Source: Batillaria attramentaria
Lineage: Eukaryota > Mollusca > Gastropoda > Batillariidae
Length of the DNA: 64,000 nucleotides
Assembly: GCA_018292915.2 (NCBI GenBank)
Contig: JACVVK020000216.1
Span: forward strand, 190,001-254,000
Direction of reading: 5' to 3'
Both the position numbers and the translations under genes were made by a program. Shown one piece after another: positions 33,901-47,800 of this stretch. Each line of letters starts with the position of its first letter. Within the stretch, counting starts at the first letter, position 1. The notes under the pieces were generated by a model. The model was not told the DNA's origin and did not search any database. It worked only from the letters and a program-made list of their open reading frames with translations.

Positions 33901-36900
33901 TTAGAATCACGACAAGGATTAACATCCACGTGTTGGTGATACCAATCACCATACTAACATCGAGTTTACCATTACCGCTGTTGTCAGCAGTATTCCAAAA
34001 TGCACAAGAACACAGACTCTTTGTGTTTATTCACTTTTTGCTGCCGAGTTGACTAGATTTGTCTGAAGATAACACTAACACTTAAAACTTACCCTCGGAA
34101 TTATCGGCTGCCTCCTCCAGTGACGGTAATCAAAGTCATCGGCTCAAAGAAATCATGCTTCCAGCTTGTGTTTGAAACGGCCGCTGGTTGAATTTATCTC
34201 ATACCCGAGTGTAGCGATCGATTTTTTCTCGCGTGAACATAACAGTAAAATTAACACGCCGTCGGGTCTTCGAAATCAACACGAAGTTTCTTTTCAACAA
34301 CACGAGATATATCGGTGTTCTTCCATGAAAAATAAAGAGTGAAAAAACGATGTTGAGATTATGCAAGTTAGGTATTTCGCAGGACAAAAGTACGTTCGAC
34401 CTCGGTGGTCGATGTTGATCATCGGAAGTTTACGACGACGTTATGTCCAAACGTGCCTACATTTTCAGTCATTTTTCTAAAAAACGGAAAATATTTGACA
34501 CCTGCCAGTATGCCGACTGAAATAAAGGCAGTTTTGAGCATTTGGAGACAGCAAATGGGTTCACTGACCGTTCTCCACGTTTCTCAAAATAACACTTCAG
34601 CGATCGCAAGTACTTTCTGTCACGTTTTTCTTCCACTGCAATCACCGATTTTTCGTCAAAAACCCAGAGTTTTAAACACAAGAAGTAAATGTACCACATC
34701 CAATTCTCACTGTTTGAAACTCTGATTTATACTGAACAAGTGAGCCAAAGGAGACAACTGTGCATGCTTTTTAAACAAGTTTGTAGCATCATTCATGTGA
34801 ATGGGTAGCCATTTTGAGCAGTCGACTCACCTCTGTACTCTTGACCATATATATATTGGTACAAGGGCAGTATAAATTTAACTTCTTGGTGCCAGTCAAG
34901 GCTACTAAATGCCTTTAAAAAGCTAAAATTAGTTTTTCTGAAGTGGGGCGTTGCCTCTGTGGTCCCGCACTAGTGTGCTACTGCTGCACCCTGGCCTAGG
35001 TTTCAGTCTTTTTTTTCCTTCAGCAATTCCCCAGCCTGTTGATACATTGATCAAAATATTTTACTGCTGTAATGAGGACCCTCAGCATTTGCTACAAATG
35101 TTGCTTTCTTTTTCTCTAGGTATCAGACACCAAAGCACTTTGACTATGAAGAGCTAGAACGGAAGTACTGGAAAAATGCCACGTTTGGCAATGCCATCTA
35201 CGGCGCCGACATCTCCGGCTCCATCACCGACGATGACCAGGATATCTGGAACATCAACCGCCTGGGCACCATCTTGGATTACGTGGCCGGTGACTATGGC
35301 ATCAAGATCGAGGGTGTGAACACAGCTTACCTTTACTTTGGCATGTGGAAAACAACATTTGCTTGGCACACGGAGGACATGGACCTTTACAGCATCAACT
35401 ACCTGCACTTTGGCGCCCCCAAGTCTTGGTATGCAGTGCCTCCCGAGCATGGCCAGCGCTTGGAAAGGCTTGCACATGGTAAGCATATGAAACATTCTGT
35501 GTAAGGTGTCGTACAAGTGTGTGAAATGCAGAACTTTCAGGGTCCATACAGGTCATGGAATCCTGGAAAAGTCGTGGAATTTAGAAATAGCTTTTCCAGG
35601 CCTGGAAATTCATGAAATTATCTCGAGAGTCATGGAATTTTGGAATTTTATGGAAGCCATTTTGAGCCCAACAGTGAAACGGTCAGCTTGGTGATGACTC
35701 ACTGACCTGATTGCCAAAAATACCAACAAACAGCCTTCCCATAAGGCTAATGACTAACTCTGAACATTGGTCTTGCTGACTGCGATAAATTGGATAAGCT
35801 TCTACCCTCGCGTGTGTCAGTGTGAAAGAGGGCGAGGAAGGTGTCATGAAAAACAGGAGAGTTGGTCCGGAAAAGTCATGAATTTTTGAGACTGTGAACC
35901 TGTATGGACCCTGTTTACTTGTAGATCGTAGATAAATTTATGCATTGAATTGATATCAGTTTGCAGTTCTAAATTGGCAGGAGGCAGTAGAGTCTTCTGA
36001 ACGGCTGTCTCTGTCCAAGCTGTTCTAGTGAATGGTCACTTTCGTTGTTTGCTGTCACTAGTGTCGGTGATGAGAATCTGACTGGAGACTGGTTGTGTTT
36101 GTGCAGGTTTCTTTCCAGGGAGCTTCCAGGCCTGCGCAGCATTCTTGCGACACAAGATGACCCTCATTTCTCCTCACATTTTGAAGAAATACTCCATCCC
36201 TGTCAACAAGGTGTGTCACTGTGAAGTACTTACAGTAGTATATGGGGCGGTCAGTGGTCTAGTGGTTAAGAGACTTGTCACCAGTGCGAGAGGTCAGGGG
36301 TTCGAGTCCCACTCAGGGCAAAGAATTTTTCCTTCTCGTATGTGGCACCGTTCATTCGGGCTGATCGTCGGGGGTTCTCTCCGGGTACTCCGGCTTCCTC
36401 CCCCTCTGCTCTGCTGTGGAAATGTTCAACCCACCAAAATTGAAAAAGAAATGCAATTCTAAATTCTGAAATTTAAATAGCTGAGCTGACCCTTCGCACC
36501 ACGTGATTGTAATGTGTTACAACTTTATGTCCAGTGTGTGAGAGAATGCGTGTGATTTACGTGAGCGTGCGTGTTGGGTTCAGTTCACGGTGCTTTGAGT
36601 TGATTCATGAAATTGGGTAAAGCGCCTATACAGTACTCATTATTAATTACATACGGCTAACACCAGAAACACTTGACAGCAATCCAGAATTTCTTCGACC
36701 CCTATGCATGACAATTTGACATGGTTCCACCAGTGTTTACTCAGCCCTATGTTTTTGTTTATTTCAGATCACGCAGGAAGCAGGGGAGATCATGATCACG
36801 TTCCCCTATGGCTACCACTCGGGGTATAACCACGGCTTCAACTGTGCCGAGTCTACCAACTTTGCAACTGAGCGATGGATAGAGTATGGCAAGCGCTGTC

Positions 36901-39900
36901 TGCAGGTATGCGTTAGATGACTTTCAGTTTCATTTTGGCTGTGTGAAGTTGGTCATAAGCCCTTGTAGTGCTATGACAACAGCTGCTCACTGTTGATCAG
37001 AAACTGCCTCTCACTAGTCTCAGTCTCATGGTAGACCCTTCCCTTTGTAAAATAATATGAAAATATACTGGCACAACTGATTTTTTTTTTATGTAGACCA
37101 CCCAGTAGTTAATTGTAAGCTTTTTGAATATATCACAGTTGCAGTCTCTAGCATTAGAACTGTCAGTCTGGTTTCTGTTTGACATGTTTTTGGACATGCA
37201 GTGTGTGGCTTAGTGCCGGCTCTAGTACAATGTAAAACACCTACAGTGTGAGTGTGCATTGTCTGTTTAGTGCGAGTGCCGTAAAGATGGCGTGAAGATC
37301 AACATGGACACATTTGTGAAGCGATTCCAGCCAGATCGCTTTGAGGCGTGGAGCCAGGGAAGAGATAACGGCCCTCATCCTGAGGGTCATACAGTCATCA
37401 GGCGGCCCGCCAGAAAGTGAGTTCTTTCTCTCAAAGAAACAAACACTCATAACCAATGATTTGGCAGCAGTGTTCAACTTCACTCTGTCAAAGCGGCCGC
37501 AGAGCAAGCCTGGTGTTCGTTCGGTTGTTATGCTTAATTTCTTCTTTTTAGTTATTAGTCCACCTTCTGTACTGTGGTGTTTGTGTGAGGTTTTCTCTCT
37601 CTTGTTTGTTGCATACTTTAAGATTGAAACAGTTCTTACTTCTCCGATTTAACATTTTTCCTGGGCCTCTTTCTTTGATATTACCTTCATTTTGGGCCAG
37701 TCGGGATATCTGTGGCATTGTCAAGAGACTTGACAGCTCTGGTGGATTGTCTTTTCACAGCGATGCCAGAAAGGAAGGAGAGGGGTCTGTATCAAAGCGT
37801 CACCCGCCATCAAAACAGTTCACCAAGGGCCCAAAGATGAAGAAGTCCAGGGCTGGCAAGAAATCCCTGGACTCTGATGATTCGAACCAGGGATGCGACG
37901 ACGCTGATGATAAGGACTTCGACATCACCAGCGAAACGGGGGGCAAGAAGAAGGCACCTAAAAAGCCCAGGGAGAAGAAGGCAGGCGCTGATGGAACTGA
38001 GAAACCTCCGAGCAAACCGAAGAAAAAGAAAGCCCCTGCTGGCGCGGAGTCCGAGTCTGGGGAGAAACCGAAGAAGCAGCAGCAGAAACAGCGGTCTGAG
38101 GGTGCGGCTGACGGGTCGGAGGCGAAACCCAAGAAGTCCAAGTCAAAAGCCAAATCTCAGATGACACCTGCTGACCAGACTACACCTTTTGCGGATGCGC
38201 CAACCAAAGCCGAAATCTCCATTCAGACCACAGAAAAGTTTCCCCTCAGTGAAGAACTGACTAGCCCAGGGGCGAAAATGGACTTCTACTACAATGATAC
38301 CAAAACCAAAGCCCCTGGCAAGGGCGTCCAGCTCAGCAAAGTCAGTTACGAGGACGAGTTCCGGAGAAAGTTGGCAGAGCTTCAGGCCATGAGGCAAGCT
38401 ACCTCGGCCGACTACGAGCAGTTTCGCAAGAGAGCTGCCACTGGTGGTGCGGCCACCAAACATAAGACAGAGCCTTTGGCCAGCACCTCTGTCTCCATTG
38501 GCCCACCTCCTGAGAAAATCCCTAAGCTGGAAACCAAGAGGGAGGATGTGAAAACCATGAATCCATCAGTTCCACTGCTTAACGAACAGGCAAAAACTCT
38601 GAAGCACATACCGCTGGATCGCATCTCCTCACTTGCTGCGCAGGTGCCAAAAGGAGTTGGCATTTTCAGGCTGGCTGCTAGTATGATGGGGGGAAATACT
38701 GCGGCTTTCCCCGTTTTCCAAACCACTCCTCCGATGTTGACTACCCAGAGTCAGACTAGCGGGGCATCACACACTGTACAGAGGGTCAGTTCAGGAACGA
38801 GCGTGATGGAAAATGGTTGTCAGGCCAGCACATGGACCCAGGACTCAGGCAGCAATGTGGAAACTGGTTCTTTTGCCACCAATCCACTACAGACTCTGCA
38901 GTTTATCAACTCGCTGAATGACAGTCAGGGGTCGGTTCAGTTTCCTGTAAATTCCAGTATGGGTCAGCAGCAGGGGTCACAGGCTACCATGAACAAGCCT
39001 ATCTCAGCCATCTTGCAAGCGTCCAAGGAAAGACGTGCTCTGTTGAATTTGACGAGTACAGGGTCACCTGTCAAGGCGGTTATCCCTCTCGCCACCATCT
39101 CACAGTCCAGCCAGGGCAGGGGACCCCTCTCACCGCAGCAGCAGCAACAGCATCCTGTGAACACCAGCATTGCTCAGTCAGCGCCCCATCTTCTCTCTCA
39201 GCTTGTTTCACAGCCTGGCACTAACGGCACGATGATGTCACCAAACACGGTGAAGGGAGAGCATGACTATGCTGCCTTCACATACGGCATTCCAGACAAC
39301 GGTTCTCCTCAACCACCAGTTCTCTCACCTATCCCTTCGCCCAAACACAAACTGTCCCAGTCGCCTCCGCAGCTGTCTTTGTCCGGCTCTCAGGAGCTGC
39401 CCACCCTCTCCCCTGTCATCACCACAAGCCCCGAGAGCAGGAAAGCACGGATTCTTCAGGGCATCAGCCCATTGGCTACCTCAACTGTTCCATCTCAACC
39501 AGATACCATCAAGTCTCCAAACGTCCCCACTCAAAACTTGCCAGTATCCCAGGTTCTACTGTCTCCTGTGTCTGTCCAAGTCCAGTCACAGATGCCTGCG
39601 GTCTCAAGGCCAGACAGCACATGCAGCACCAGCTCCCAGAGCAGTGGGGCGGGCAGCAAGAGTCCGTCATGCTCAGGAGTGCGTGGTGTGGCTGGTCAGA
39701 TGGACCTGTCGGACCTCACCCCGCCGCCAAGCATCAAATCCACAGATCAGCGCATTCTGGAAATCCTAGCGCAGGCTCAGCGACTACAAGAGGCCAAGGA
39801 GAAGCAGATCCAACAGCAGCGCTTGCTTGAGGATCAGGTAAAGGTTTGGAAGTTTTCGTTGTTTTCTTCTTCCTTTCATCTGTCTGTGATATCCATTTTA

Positions 39901-42900
39901 GCATTAGAAATGGAATGTATTTTTTATCCCTGACCCTGTTAATGTTTTTCAGAGTCTGAATTTTTGGATTTGTTTCTGTGGGTCTGTTTATTGTTTGGTG
40001 ACTTTTGTGGCACTTGTTAGTGATTAAGAGATTCTTCCGTCCTCTAAATTCTACAGGTTTTATGTTGTTGTTTATTCACATTGTATTCTTTGATGTGAAC
40101 TGATTCATCCTCTTGTTTGTTTTCTGTCAGGTCCGCCACAAACTTGAGGCTGAAACTGGCACGGGGTTTGCATCCACTGCTGCTCCAGCTAAAAAACCAC
40201 CAAAGCCCAGAGCCCCCAGACCCTCCAAGTCCAAAAAGAAGGCAGCACAAGAGGGTCCCCAGCCAGGCGCCACGGTTGTGACCCAGCAGACGCAGCAGTT
40301 GAGTGTAGGACAGCCTCAGACAATTGTGACAAATGCTGTGAACAATCCCAGTCCCACCAACCCAGCCCAGGTTGTGACCGTCGCAGGTAATGGTAACCTC
40401 CTGTCAGCACCCACCTTGGTGCAGACACCGACTATCACCACACTGAATGGCAACCAGATGATGTCAGTGTCGCCTGCCGTCAACGCTGGTGGTGTGGTAA
40501 CGGTGGTCAAACAGCAGGGACAGGTGACGCAGATGCAGCCGGCGGGTGTTCAGGGTACGATGCTGCCTGGCGTGTCTCCCCTCCAGCCTCAGACCCAGTT
40601 CATTCTTCAGGGTGTGGCCCAGGTGGTTCCGGGGACCGGTAACACTGTCACCTACAGTCCACCAGTCCAGACCTCTCTGTTGACAATGTCCAGCTCACCA
40701 AATCTAGTGTCCCACAACGCCCAGCAGGCTGTGACTGTTCATGCGGCCCCGCTCGCCCAGTCCGCTCCTCAACCTGTGACGGGGCTTGTGCAGGGGTTAG
40801 TCAGTGTTGCCAACGGCAGTGAAGCCAGACAAGACCCGGGCGCTGCTCAGTCCGTCAGCTCAGCACAGGGCACTCTGAATCTGGTCGCAAACCCACAGGC
40901 AGGTTCTCCAGTGGCCTCTGACTTAAGCGCGCACGGTTTTCTGGCGCAGCAGTCTTCCCCCGCTGAGGCCGCCTCGTCGCCCATCCTCACCACCAACAGT
41001 GATGTCATGCCAGGCAGTAGTAAGGCCACTGTGGCAAATCTTCTCAGACAGCGGCAGCACCAGAAACCGTCACAGGTAAGGGCAGCCATTTATGGCACAA
41101 CACACGGCACCAAGCTTGTCTTTGACCAACATAGCACAGGGTAGGTGTTAAGAGTGTTGTTGTAGGACTAAGAGTGTAAACTTTTGCACTGGTGTAAGTT
41201 TTCAACACTTGATAATTCTTAAAAATAATGAATGAATTTGGTTGGTGTGCGTTCACTCCTCCTTCCTTTTTCTTTTTTTTAAGCACTCTCGGTGTCGGGC
41301 TTTCTCAGCACCAGTAGTGGGTATGTGTTGTCTTCGACACCCTGGTCAGCAGTATAAAAAATAAGTTTGAAATCAACTGTCAGGGTTGCACATTTAACTA
41401 ATTTTAAGTCGGTCCCAGGACATTGACCTATAAAAATTTCAAATGTCCTATTTTTCCCCACCTCAAGCGGACATTTGTCGTAATAAATTTGTGTGTCCTA
41501 TCACTTTGCTGTTTCCAGGACACTTTGTCCTATAGAAGCTGTGGAAAATGTGCAACCCTGAACTGTTATCGAAAGCAGTTAAGCAGGCAACACTTGCTTT
41601 TGGTGTGTGGTGGTGGGTTTTGGTGCAGGTATTTGAGAAATGTAGACCAGTTTTGTGTAGTACAGCACTAGCAGGCACATAGCATACACTTCATCATTTG
41701 TGTGGACCGGTCAGTGTTCAAGCTAGTGCATCCTCTACAGGGTTTGACAGCAGTAACCCAGTCATCATCAGCGCTGTTCAAGGGCTTGGCCGGCACAGCT
41801 GGAACCACCCAGCCACTCTTCATCAACACTGGAGGCAGAGTTGTAGCTGTTACAGGGGGGAACATGTCCATTCCCCGCCAGCTGGCTCCACATCCAGCGC
41901 CAATCGTCACCAGCAGCATGCTGGGAGGGCTGGTTGGAGTTTCCGGAGGTGTGAATGCCACTGCAGTTCCTGGTGGGGGACCTGTGCTGGGCAGGGAAAC
42001 GTCGGAACCGCCCATCCTTAGTCGAGTCGCCCTCAACCCCAACACACCACCCCCCAGCAGCAGTGGCAGCAGTCTGGACAGCAGTGCCCCCCCGGTCCTC
42101 ACCCCCTTCTCCCACCTCCACAACTACTCCCTGCCCAGCCCCACCGATCTCCCATCTCCCGCTCTGGGGCCCTTGCCCCTGGGGGACTTAGGGCTGGGAC
42201 TTGCCCCATCCCCTGAAGCCTGGCCCCATGCTGACCCTTCCGCTGCCGAGCTGCCCATAAGCAAAGGTAACAAGGTATATATGTGCACCTTTCTTCCATT
42301 TTTCGTTCTAATTATTAAGCTTGCCATTGCCCTGGACAAACAAGGTGTTCTTTTTTTTTCTTTTTCTTTTTTAAATTATAATTTTGAGTTTTCATCTGAA
42401 AAACACTCTGGAAAAAATCTAGTGTCATAACGAGTATAATCCCACGTCATGTCGCGCTCATAAAATTCATACTAAAACTTGTTCGTTCAGGGCAGTACAG
42501 TGCTGAGATGTGTGGTACTTGTAGTGATACTGAAAACATGTGAGTGTGACTGTGTGCTGTGGTGTGTTTACAAACGTGATGCATGAGTAGACCTAACCAT
42601 TTGTGATATCATGTACTTCATGTCCCTCAGTTTTCTCAGCTTCCTACTGTTCTGTATCTGTCCTGTACTCCTGTAGTGAATCACCAGAGGTCTACTGTAA
42701 TACTACTGTAAATTCCCTACCGATATGTAAACCACCAAACTCTTAACATCTGCTTCTGTGTCGGTCACTGTAATTGTAAAGGTGTTGGTTGTGCAACTTC
42801 AACATGTATCATTCTCTTGCCTTTGAAAGCAATAGATAATTTGGTGTAGATTCCACTTACAACTAATACAAGATTCATCTATTACTGTATTTGTAAATTT

Positions 42901-44826
42901 ATTCTACACAACATTCTTACTGTAGGTCAGTGACACATGAGTCAGTCCCTAGTCAAGCCTCTTGCTGGCGATCACTTATATTTAAGGAAGTTACAAGTCT
43001 TTTGATCTGTAGAGGTGAATTGCATGTGCTTATTTTTGTGTCTTCGTTTCTGTTATGAGACATTCTCGGTGTTTTCAGTACTGTGTCCTTGCAGCATGGC
43101 CTTCCAGTGAAATTGTTAAGTTTAATAATGAAATGATACTTTTCCGTTTTGTAGCTACGGTCGCGAGCTTTGTTGAACATTCCTAAAAATTTGACATGCC
43201 TCTCTGGCTTATGTGTTTTATCTTTCACCAGTTTCAGACATTCTAATAAAAAAAATAATTGTTACAACAGTACATGTCAATTCTCAAACTGTACACTACC
43301 TTAATCTTAAGTTGCGAAACAACAGCCTTGCTTGTTTAATTAAAGTTTCACTTTCGCCTGCCTTTGCCTTCTTTTTTTTTTTTAATAAAAAAAAGACAGT
43401 CATTTCTTTTTTGTTTTTTTGTTGTTTTGTTTGTTTTAGACTCTTACTTTCCATCTTGAAACTGAAAATGGGAAAAGTGATACTATTATTACTAGCAGAG
43501 TTTCCATCTTCGGCGGTCTTTCAGCAATCCTTTAGCACTTTTGCACACTCTCCTGTTCATCCTAAACTGCTTTCTCCTCCTTTTCTGGGAGTGTGTGTTT
43601 ATAGTGTGAAAGAAAATTGTCACCCAGTCATTTCTTGTGTGCTTTTGGGTTGACGTTTGAGTTGCTTTGTTGTCTGCAGGGCTCCAAGCAGCAGAAGTCT
43701 GCAGCATCCAGTAGCGGTGCCAGCAAAGGCAAGAAAGCCAAGAAGGCTTCTGCCGAGGGCACCGCTGCCACCTCGGGTAGTAATTCCATGAGCAGCATTT
43801 TCTGTGATAAAAGTGTGAACCTGGACACATTAGAAGACAAAAGTAGCAGCAGCAGTAGCAATGTGAACTTTGATTCCTCAAGCAAACCATGCGAGCAGCA
43901 GCCAGAACCCAAGACCCCCAAAACCAAACGCAAGAAACAAGGACAAGCTCCGGCCGCAACCTCAGCAGCACATGCCAGCAAAGTTAGTCCCAGCAGTGCC
44001 AGACCAAGCAGCTCTGATGAAGGTGCGTCGTGTTTTGTTGGTTTTTGTGTGTTAGGAAGCCTGTCTGTAGTAGACACAAGGGCAGCATTTCTGTAAGATT
44101 AGTACCGAGATTACTAGACAGAAAAGTGTACGGTATTATTGCTAGTAAGTTGAAAAACTTGGTTTTAGGGAAAACTATTACTAACTTTAACCTTCGCCGT
44201 ACGTCGCCTAAAAACTTACACGGCGTACGTCGTGGGTGAAAAACTACCCATGCTTTCTAAATAGGCGATTCACCTACTATTCCTGGCCGTACATCGTGGG
44301 TAAAAAACTACCCATGCTTTTTATATAGCAGATTCCTCGACTATTCCTGGCCTTACGTCGTGGGTAAATAACTACCCATGCTTTTTTATATCAACGATTC
44401 ACTGATGATACGTAGAAAACAACAGTTCTGTGAATAAAATGACTCGCAGTACCTATACCTTCCACCGTTCAAGCGAAGCAGTCCATTGATGCCGTGATAT
44501 CACCTGCAGCTGGAGTCAATACTCCAAGCGTATGTCAAGTTGAGAGAGAGAGAGTGACACTTTACGCACAGGTCTGTTACTGTCTGTCCTTGCGACACAC
44601 ATACACTACACACACGCACACACACGCGCTCCATACGCGGACAGACATGATGACACAGATGTTTGATTTCATTTCTGGGAGCTGAATTTGTGGAAGTTAC
44701 GTAACTGTGTAAGTAAGTTCAACACATAAGCATTGTCCTGACTTTGTTGTTGTGCAAAATAATAAAATAAGAATTCTGGGTTCTGGACAAATCAGTTCTC
44801 TGTCTCTCTTGGTCTCAGACAGAGAG

Positions 44827-44860
<34 letters not shown>

Positions 44861-47800
44861 GCACACACACACACACACACACATAGAGGGAAACTTTAGG
44901 AAATACCAGCGGCACGCCAAAGCTATTCGGTGACAGAATATTTCGCAAATCTAGCCACCTTGAATGAACTTCAGCACTTTATTTTTAGAGTGATGGTTAC
45001 CAGGTTCAACAAGTTCCAGCCAAATGTGCCTATGTTAGGTCTACCATACAAACAACTTCCAAGCCCATCGGGCTCGTCATCATCCGTAAAATCGTCTAAT
45101 TCTCTCAGGACGGCACCACCCGATTCCTCACCCTCTTCACCATTATCTGCCTGGATCAGTAACGGCGTTGGTGCCAGAAAATCAAGAACACTTTCACCTG
45201 CAACAGCGCATCAATTACAAAATTAATCGATTTCACACCTGATCCCCCCCTCCCCCAACCACACACTCACACAAGAGAGAGAGAGTTAGTTAGTTAATTA
45301 GTTATTTAGGGCTTAACACCGCGCAAGCGACAAAGGCTAATTCACGGCGAGAGAGAGAGAGACCTTCTCCAAATGGAGGCAATGTTATGGCGCTTGTGAA
45401 GCAACTGTTAGAGCTTCAAAAATATTTGGCCTGTCCTCCATGTTTGCTGACAAGCATAACTGAACAGACAAGAAAACATCGATTGATCAGTCTAAGACTA
45501 TTATGACCAGTGACTCGGTTTAGGTAGGATAAAGAAAAAGGGGGGAGGGGGCAATCGATCAAGTTTTTTTTTTGGAAATAACAACTACACGAAATCAGGG
45601 GATAAAAGGTGTGTGAGGGGGGGGGGGGATGAAGGGGTGCGGCAGGAAGGAGGGCTTAGGGTCGGAGGGAGGGAGGAGGATGGGCAGGTGTGTTATGGTT
45701 TCACTGACCATGTTTCTATATTGTGCTTCGGAAAGTAAGGGTATAAACATATCTTGCAGCTACCCCGGCCCATCTTCCACATTCGGATCTTGCCCCACCG
45801 ATAGGAAATGACATTCACGGCCGTTCAAGAGAAACAGCAGTTACAACAACTAACACAGTAACAGAACAGACTGGGACGATTTTCAGGGGAGCCACTCAAC
45901 CAGTGACACCATACGACTACAGCGGCGACGTAAAATACGAGGGATCTGATAAGCCCTGGCCAGATAGCGGGAAGTGCTGTAATAGGCATTAGACTGACAA
46001 ATTATAAACGTAGACAAACAGGTTTTACTGTATTTACAAATATAACGATGGAAAAAGTACATTTTGATAATCACACGACGTCACTGGTATCAGCCCACGT
46101 GAAACAGTATTGACCAGTTCGCATGTATTGTACACTTTTCGAACGTCATCTATTTCTTTGATTGAAATGAAAGTTCTAAAGAAAGATTTTTTATACATTG
46201 TCATCATATCTTAGGAAACGGAAGCGGTCACTTAGCGTAAAAAAGAATACTTACGCAGAGTTGTCGGCGATATCAGTCAAAGAACGGTCTTCTTGGAGAG
46301 CAGAGGAAATGGCTGACGTGTCTGGAATTTCTCAGCCGGTGCCGGGGCATTTGTTTCCACACGCATGATGTGTGGGTAAAAAAACTACCCACGACGTACG
46401 GCGCGCAAGGTGTCTTCTTTGTTAGTATGGGTAGTTTTTTACCACACGACGTATGGCGAGGGATATACAACGTTGTTTGTTTTTGAATAACTATTTTGTT
46501 TACCAACAAATCAACACAATTTTTGCTGGGCAAATAGCCGCATTCCTTATGAACAAAGTCATGAAATTTCGTGGATGTGCATTGAAAATTGACAGAGTTG
46601 TGTAACTTTGAATGAAGGTGTGGGTATTTTTTTACCCACGGCGTACGGCGAAGGTTAAGTTTTGTGTTTCTGGCAGTCTTTTTCAGGCGAACTTTTTTTC
46701 TTTTCTTTTTTTTTTTCCATTTTTTTTTTTTTGGGGGGGGGGGGGGGGGGATAGTATGTTGCATTGGAAATAGCCAAATATTAAAGCTTTGAACACTAAT
46801 TGAAGTAAAAACTGTAAATGCATTATAAGACAAACAATTTCAAACATTTTTTACTTAGTTTGATTTTAAAGTCAAATTCTAAAGCCCAGATTATTTTAAT
46901 TTTTAGATGGAACTGCTTCGGACTCATCATCGACACTCAGCTTCCATCATCCTGCCTTGTGGGCCCAGCACCTTGATGCTTTGTGGCAAGGACAGCCAGT
47001 CAACATGGTCGCTGAGCGAGCCTACAACCAGGCCATGTCACACCGACCACCTAACTGTGCCATCTGTGCCTTCTTCCGACGATTTGACGTGAGTGGTGTT
47101 CTAAAAAGATGGTTATGTCAATATGTGCTTACCTCTTTATTCAAGATTTTGACTTAAGGTTTTACTTTTAGTGACATGTTTAATTTTGTTTAGATGTTGA
47201 AAAATGTAATCGTTTCTTGTGTGTCTTCCAGATCTCGTGCGGATCATTTGTTTGTGTTTATATTGGCATTCTAAGTCGGCTCTGAAGTGTAAAGTCAGAA
47301 TATTGTCTTTGATTTTGATTAGTTTGATCCACATGTTCGTTTTCATCATCTTGCCTTCAGATTGAGACTGAGCGAGGACTGTTCAACGAATCAGGACTGC
47401 AGATGACGGTGCCACAACGCTCATTTCCCATGATCCCCGAAATGTTATTTGCTATCAGCAAGGACGACCCAACACCATTCTGTGATTACTCTGTCTTGGA
47501 GGAAGATGGGCTAAGCCCGCTTCTCACCTGCACCAACTGCAGCGTCTGCGTTCATGCCAGTAAGCTTCTTGTTAAGTTCTTCCTTTTACTTGTTTCATTT
47601 TTCATTATTATGGTTTGCTTTCATGGATCCTGTGACCTGTTTTGTCAGAAGTCATCTTCATTAGCTTTTATTCTGTTCTTGAAAATTTTCTGCTTTTTTC
47701 CGGTGTTCTTTTTATACTGTTTTCTCTAAACTTTTGGCTGGGGTTTTTTTTATCAGGTTGCTATGGAGCAGGCCAAGTTGACAATCCTGACAACTGGAAG

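Larger units (their letters stand above)
30959..37416 (+). other. KDM4: KDM4 catalytic module: JmjN and JmjC exons
   Basis: JmjN covers about residues 11-52 and JmjC about 140-305. The iron ligands are H187, E189 (in WHTED) and H275 (in [11 protein letters not shown]). 2-oxoglutarate contacts expected from the human enzyme are Y131, N197 and K205. The structural zinc site is complete, with C233, H239, C305 and C307. Numbering runs one below human KDM4A throughout, so the module has no insertion relative to it. All key residues are intact, so activity is predicted. Confidence 0.93.

Noticed and set aside
42261..42268. Alternative KDM4 donor GCAAAG|GTAAC at 42266
   Set aside because: It leaves one base and puts the next exon (43680) into a frame with a stop after about a dozen codons; the donor at 42274 keeps the frame open.
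43492..44077. Minus-strand frames opposite KDM4 exons (also 37800-38153, 38143-38463, 41668-42123 and 50568-50975)
   Set aside because: They are antisense shadows of confirmed KDM4 exons and have no independent support.
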